Of a DNA stretch of 64,000 nucleotides, positions 60,218-64,000 are shown in pieces. The stretch comes from CBDDBU01 sp965226045 (lineage in GTDB: Bacteria > Pseudomonadota > Alphaproteobacteria > VGEJ01). A program made the position numbers and the translations under genes. The stretch is from positions 12,788-76,787 of the forward strand of contig CBDDBU010000017.1 of the NCBI GenBank assembly GCA_965226045.1, read 5' to 3'. How positions within the stretch are numbered: position 1 is the stretch's first letter; each line of letters starts with the position of its first letter. Under the pieces are notes generated by a model. That model was not told the origin of the DNA. It saw nothing but the letters and a program-made list of their open reading frames with translations, and searched no databases.

Positions 60218-61174
60218 CGCAGCGCTGTCGATCACGCTGTCGGCGAGGAACTTCTCGGCCTCGAGGGCGGCCATGCACCCAGTCCCGGCGGCCGTGACCG
60301 CCTGGCGGAACAGCTTGTCCTGGACATCGCCCGCAGCGAACACACCGGCAACGCTCGTTTGGGTCGAATCGGCGGCGGTGACGATGTAACCGTCGTCATC
60401 CATCGCCAACTGGCCGCGGAACGGCGCCGTGGTCGGATCGTGGCCGATGGCGACGAAGACGCCATCCAGCGCCAGATCGCGCGCCGTCCCGGACTTGACG
60501 TGGCGGACCCGCAGCCCGTTGACACCGAGCGGTTCGTCTACACCGAGCACCTCGTCCGGCACGTGGTCCCACATGACATCAATCTTGGGGTTACGGAACA
60601 AGCGATCTTGCAAGATCTTCTCGGCGCGCAGCGTGTCGCGCCGGTGCACGAGCACCACACTCTCGGCGTGATGGGTGAGAAATATCGCCTCCTCTACCGC
60701 CGTGTTGCCGCCGCCAATGACGGCGACTTGCTTGCCGCGATAAAAGAAGCCATCGCACGTGGCGCACGCCGAAACGCCGAAGCCCTTGAACTTTTCCTCG
60801 CTCTCCAGACCCAGCCAACGCGCCTGGGCGCCGGTCGCGATGATCAACGAATCGGCCGTGTACCGCGCTCCTGAATCGCCCTCGCACCGGAACGGTCGGC
60901 GCGCGAGGTCGATCGAGGTCACCAAATCGCTGAACAGGCGCGTGCCGACATGCTCGGCCTGCACCTGCATCTGTTCCATCAGCCAGGGCCCCTGAATCAC
61001 ATCGGCGAAACCGGGGTAATTCTCGACGTCGGTGGTGATGGTCATCTGCCCGCCCGGCTCCATGCCGTGGACCAGGGCAGGCTCCAGACCCGCGCGCGCC
61101 GCGTAGATGGCGGCGGTCAGGCCGGCCGGTCCTGAACCCAGGATCAGGACCCTGCCGTGATGCGTCTCGGTCAT
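60206..61174 (-). CDS. trxB: Thioredoxin-disulfide reductase
   Basis: ATG 61174 (MTETHHGRVLILGSGPAG) gives 322 residues, usual length. FAD motif GSGPAGLTAAIYAARAG, active-site dithiol CATC at residues 137-140 (VSACATCDGFFY), NADPH motif GGGNTAVEEAIFL and C-terminal GVFAAGDVQDKLFRQAVTAAGTGC. It reduces thioredoxin with NADPH, which links functionally to transhydrogenase and MsrP. The longer upstream frame lacks similarity. It follows the ELM1-family gene on the same strand. Confidence 0.97.
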   Translation of the reverse strand: MTETHHGRVLILGSGPAGLTAAIYAARAGLEPALVHGMEPGGQMTITTDVENYPGFADVIQGPWLMEQMQVQAEHVGTRLFSDLVTSIDLARRPFRCEGDSGARYTADSLIIATGAQARWLGLESEEKFKGFGVSACATCDGFFYRGKQVAVIGGGNTAVEEAIFLTHHAESVVLVHRRDTLRAEKILQDRLFRNPKIDVMWDHVPDEVLGVDEPLGVNGLRVRHVKSGTARDLALDGVFVAIGHDPTTAPFRGQLAMDDDGYIVTAADSTQTSVAGVFAAGDVQDKLFRQAVTAAGTGCMAALEAEKFLADSVIDSAAAAE

Positions 61175-61240
61175 CGAAAAACCTGGGTCATAGAAACCTC
61201 GCTCCCGCGATCGCCCCGCCATGGGCGTGCCTTCTTATAT

Positions 61241-62281
61241 TCAACCGGTTTTCCCGTCCGCAAGCCCGGCGTCGCCGAGCGCGGCTCCCAACCCTCCCAG
61301 CCGCCGCCCGAGCCGCTGCTTGACCTCGGCGGCGACCTCCGCGGTATCACGCAGCGGCTCATAGGACCACCGCTCCAGCGTACCTGTGAATGGGCGTGTC
61401 AGCCCCCCGGCCCGGAGGCGGGCGTGGAATTCGTGAAATTTGGCCGCCCCACCGGGCAGCTCGACGACGTGGACCGGTTTGCCGGTGCTGCATGCCTCCG
61501 ACGTCATCGATACCGAATCGCAGGTGACGACAATAGCGTCCGCGAGGCCCAGGTAGCCGAAGTAGGGGTTAGGGTTGACGCCATCCCATATCTCGATCGT
61601 GGTGCCGGAACCCTCGATCGTGGCCATGCCAAGTCCCGCGCGCAAGGCCTCGACGTTGGACCGGCCGGTGCGCCGCGAGGGCGTCACCACGAGGCCGGCG
61701 CCGGAGCTGCCGGCCATCGCGGCCAAGCTCTGGCCCAACTCCCGCGCGGTCTCCGGGGTCAGGCGGTAACTGTTGCTGGACCCGCCGATCAGCACGGCGA
61801 CGAGCGGCCGTGGTAGGTGGGAGAGCCGCGCGGCCATGGCGGCGGCAGCGGCGGCCAGTCGGGCCGGAGTCACCCGGTTGAGCGCGCCTTGCGTCTCGAC
61901 GACATTGGCGCCACGGACGTGGTCATGGCGGGGCGGCGCCACCATGTCGAACCGATTCGACGGTAAGCGCGGGTCTTGGACCTGGATCGTGAACGTCGCC
62001 GCGCCACTCCGCCGTTTGATGGCGAGCGCGTAGGGCACGCTGCGGCGGCCAGACGCGATCAGGAGATCAGGCCATGGCGGCGCCACCGGGTCGCTGTCGG
62101 CGCCGAGCGCCAAATGGGGAAGCGGCCACCGACCGACCGGCAGCCAAGTCCAGGGCGCACGCGGGTGGACTCGCTTGACCACCGGCTCGACGCCGATCGC
62201 CTCGGCAAGGCCAATGCATTGGTTCTCGGTGCCGGCCTTGCCGTCGGTAAGCACCCAGCACCGCAGGCCGACCGCGTTCAC
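61241..62281 (-). CDS. ELM1-family (mitochondrial fission protein ELM1-like) protein
   Basis: GTG 62281 (VNAVGLRCWVLTDGKAGTEN) follows the greA stop by 28 bases; the longer frame overlaps greA. The 346-residue protein has TDGKAGTENQCIGLAEAIG, DLLIASGRRSVPYALAIKR, IQVQDPRLP, VAVLIGGSSNSYRL, GTTIEIWDGVNPNPYFGYL and VTCDSVSMTSEACSTGKPVH. This is the ELM1/DUF1022 family, with a GT-B glycosyltransferase-like look. In Arabidopsis ELM1 recruits the fission machinery; the bacterial role is unknown, possibly envelope-related. Confidence 0.88.
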   Translation of the reverse strand: MNAVGLRCWVLTDGKAGTENQCIGLAEAIGVEPVVKRVHPRAPWTWLPVGRWPLPHLALGADSDPVAPPWPDLLIASGRRSVPYALAIKRRSGAATFTIQVQDPRLPSNRFDMVAPPRHDHVRGANVVETQGALNRVTPARLAAAAAAMAARLSHLPRPLVAVLIGGSSNSYRLTPETARELGQSLAAMAGSSGAGLVVTPSRRTGRSNVEALRAGLGMATIEGSGTTIEIWDGVNPNPYFGYLGLADAIVVTCDSVSMTSEACSTGKPVHVVELPGGAAKFHEFHARLRAGGLTRPFTGTLERWSYEPLRDTAEVAAEVKQRLGRRLGGLGAALGDAGLADGKTG

Positions 62282-62309
62282 CGCCTCATCGCGGCGCGGC
62301 GAAGTCGGC

Positions 62310-62786
62310 TCACTTGAACCGAACTGAAACGACCTCGTAGGACTTGGACCCGCCCGGAGTCGTGACCTCGACGTTGTCACCTTTGGCTTTGCCGATCAGG
62401 GCGCGCGCCAGCGGCGATGTTACGGACAGCCGGCCCTCGCGTATGTCCGCCTCATCGACGCCGACGATCTGGTAGCGAAGCGATTTGTCGGTGTCATCGT
62501 CGACCAGCCCCACAGTCGCGCCGAACTTCACCTGCTTGCCCGACAGTTTGGTGACGTCGATGACCTTGGCGCGGCTGATTTTTCCTTCGAGCTGGGCGAC
62601 CCGCGTCTCAACGAAACTCTGGCGTTCCTTCGCCGCGTGATACTCGGCATTCTCCGAGATGTCGCCCATCTCACGGGCCTCGGTCAGCGCCTTGATCACG
62701 GCCGGCCGTTCAACGGTCTTCAGGTGCTTGAGCTCGGTTTCAAGCCGGTCAAAGCCGTGGGTGGTCACGGGCTCATTCTGCATCAT
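62310..62786 (-). CDS. greA: Transcription elongation factor GreA
   Basis: The 158-residue protein starts MMQNEPVTTHGFDRLETELK, has the coiled-coil with the acidic tip MGDISENAEYHAAKERQ (Asp and Glu that reach the polymerase active site), and the FKBP-like C-terminal domain ending SPLARALIGKAKGD and SYEVVSVRF. It rescues backtracked RNA polymerase. It lies 52 bases after carB; the gap has a 7-bp hairpin GCCGAGC/GCTCGGC (62809-62832) without a T-run, so readthrough is likely. Confidence 0.97.
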   Translation of the reverse strand: MMQNEPVTTHGFDRLETELKHLKTVERPAVIKALTEAREMGDISENAEYHAAKERQSFVETRVAQLEGKISRAKVIDVTKLSGKQVKFGATVGLVDDDTDKSLRYQIVGVDEADIREGRLSVTSPLARALIGKAKGDNVEVTTPGGSKSYEVVSVRFK

Positions 62787-62838
62787 TCAAGAAGCCTGTT
62801 TAGGGCCCGCCGAGCGGCAGGCACGGCTCGGCAAGGCC

Positions 62839-64000
62839 TCAGAATCTCATGAAATCATATGATTGAAGTGGGGTGACTTCAAGTGTGCCCTCGCGCAGTG
62901 ACGCGATCGCCCTGACGGCGGCCGACGCACCGGCGACGGTCGTGTAGTAGGGGATCCGCTCCATCAGCGCCGTACGCCGCAGCGCAAAACTGTCCTCGAT
63001 GGCCTGCGCGCCTTCGGTGGTGTTGATGACGAGTTGGACATCGCCATTGGTGATCCGATCGACGATATGCGGGCGGCCCTCCAGTACCTTGTTGACGACC
63101 TCGACCTCGATGCCGGCGTGGCTGAGCGCCTGCGCGGTGCCGCGCGTGGCGAGCACGTGAAAGCCGAATTCGATCAGTCGCCGCGTCGGCGCGATCATCG
63201 CCGACTTGTCGTTGTGGCGAACTGAGATGAACACCGTCCCCTCGCGCGGCAGGATCGTGCCGCTCGCTATTTGCGACTTGGCGAAGGCGTGGGCGAAGTC
63301 ACGATCGATACCCATCACTTCGCCGGTCGAGCGCATCTCCGGGCCGAGGATGATATCGACGCCGGCGAAGCGCGCGAACGGAAACACCGCTTCCTTGACA
63401 GCTACGTGGTCGAGCCGTGGAGATTCGAGTGCGAACGACGCCAGCGTCTCGCCAGCGATCACCCGAGCGGCGATCTTGGCGATCGGCAGGCCTGTCGCCT
63501 TGGCGACGAACGGTACGGTGCGGCTCGCCCGTGGGTTAACCTCGATCACGAACACCTCGCCGTCCTTGACCGCGTACTGAACGTTCATCAGCCCGCGCAC
63601 CGACAGCGCCAGCGCCAGCGCCTCGGTCTGGCGGCTGAGCTCGGCGATGATTTCGGGGCTCAGCGAATGGGGCGGCAGCGAACACGCGGAGTCGCCGGAA
63701 TGGATACCCGCCTCCTCGATGTGTTCCATGATCCCGGCGACGAACACGTCCTGCCCATCGGCGATCGCATCGACGTCGACCTCGATCGCGTCTCGTAAAT
63801 AGGAATCGATCAGGACCGGGCTCGTTCCCGAGACCCGGACGGCCTCGCCCATGTACTTCAACAGCGATTGCTCGTCGTGGATGATCCGCATCGCGCGTCC
63901 GCCGAGGACATAGGACGGCCGCACCAGCACCGGATAGCCGATCCGGGCCGCCGCCGCCGCCGAGGCCTCGAGCGAGGTGACGATATCGCTGTCGGGCTGG
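62839..64000 (-). CDS. carB: Carbamoyl-phosphate synthase large subunit, C-terminal part (cut by window edge)
   Basis: The visible 387 residues are the second ATP-grasp domain end and the allosteric domain: GYPVLVRPSYVLGGRAM, VDAIADGQDVFVAGIMEHIE, EVFVIEVNPRASRTVPF, GPEMRSTGEVMGID, and the MGS-like domain with LATRGTAQAL, DVQLVINTTEG and YYTTVAGASAAVRA. It makes carbamoyl phosphate for arginine and pyrimidines. The N-terminal two thirds lie beyond position 64000. Followed by greA, a common arrangement in Alphaproteobacteria. Confidence 0.97.
   Translation of the reverse strand, partial: QPDSDIVTSLEASAAAAARIGYPVLVRPSYVLGGRAMRIIHDEQSLLKYMGEAVRVSGTSPVLIDSYLRDAIEVDVDAIADGQDVFVAGIMEHIEEAGIHSGDSACSLPPHSLSPEIIAELSRQTEALALALSVRGLMNVQYAVKDGEVFVIEVNPRASRTVPFVAKATGLPIAKIAARVIAGETLASFALESPRLDHVAVKEAVFPFARFAGVDIILGPEMRSTGEVMGIDRDFAHAFAKSQIASGTILPREGTVFISVRHNDKSAMIAPTRRLIEFGFHVLATRGTAQALSHAGIEVEVVNKVLEGRPHIVDRITNGDVQLVINTTEGAQAIEDSFALRRTALMERIPYYTTVAGASAAVRAIASLREGTLEVTPLQSYDFMRF

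Noticed and set aside
62809..62832. Hairpin between carB and greA as a terminator
   Set aside because: Seven-base stem with a ten-base loop and no T-run on the minus strand; readthrough from carB to greA is more likely.

Overview
The window is GC-rich chromosomal DNA from an alphaproteobacterium, probably a Rhodospirillales-like lineage. This is inferred from gene content and order: a three-subunit proton-translocating transhydrogenase (pntAA-pntAB-pntB) beside a tiny aa3-type cytochrome oxidase subunit IV gene, COQ9 and peptide deformylase divergent from rpsU, the carB-greA-ELM1-trxB run, a fused indolepyruvate ferredoxin oxidoreductase, and an EF-G-like paralogue. There is no rRNA, prophage or CRISPR array. 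One tRNA, tRNA-Gln(UUG), is present.

Layout. 1-3 kb: the tail of a WecA/MraY-type transferase, then a hybrid sensor kinase broken by two lesions. 3-6 kb: tRNA-Gln followed by a sugar cassette (Gfo/Idh/MocA dehydrogenase, truncated heptose kinase, gmhA, guanylyltransferase-like hddC) closed by a clear terminator. 6-9.5 kb: a minus-strand operon of alpha/beta hydrolase, SGNH protein and Bcr/CflA efflux pump. 9.5-12.7 kb: a secreted YqgE/AlgH protein, and a glutathionyl-hydroquinone reductase gene split by an intact IS256-family element with a 9-bp target duplication. 12.7-19 kb: an orphan PstS-like protein and a minus-strand run uvrC, pgsA, mobB, moeA, moaD, moaE. 19-24 kb: folB and a pteridine-reductase-like SDR, a Ca2+/Na+ antiporter, and a compact four-gene module of two DUF1538 membrane proteins, a P-II-like protein and a CBS protein. 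24-30 kb: uvrB, a diguanylate cyclase, a decayed IS5-type element, purE, COQ9, def and rpsU. 30-37.4 kb: transhydrogenase, oxidase subunit IV, an SDR lacking the usual Tyr, and indolepyruvate oxidoreductase. 37.6-49.7 kb: UDP-glucuronate 4-epimerase, oligoendopeptidase, ABC1 kinase, DUF1244, a broken carboxylate-amine ligase, N-formylglutamate amidohydrolase, MFS, glycerate kinase, frameshifted pyruvate kinase and a TPR/cupredoxin lipoprotein pair. 49.8-58.4 kb: aminotransferase, EF-G-like GTPase, a hydratase, MsrP, an SDR, and a TPR-sulfotransferase with a 2OG-Fe(II) oxygenase. 58.6-60.2 kb: an AT-richer decayed SGNH gene and a highly structured non-coding stretch ending in an intrinsic terminator. 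60.2-64 kb: trxB, ELM1, greA and carB (cut by the window edge).

Two themes stand out. First, at least seven genes are broken by simple recent-looking lesions (two nonsense/duplication events in the kinase, a kinase truncation, an IS insertion, a nonsense codon in ybdK, a short deletion in pyk, a multiply interrupted SGNH gene, a dead IS5). Genome erosion, as in a host-restricted organism, or consensus errors could explain this, and read mapping would decide. Second, the DUF1538/P-II/CBS operon and the 59.96-60.16 kb structured RNA candidate are the most promising poorly described systems. The molybdenum cofactor genes probably serve MsrP (54 kb) among other enzymes.
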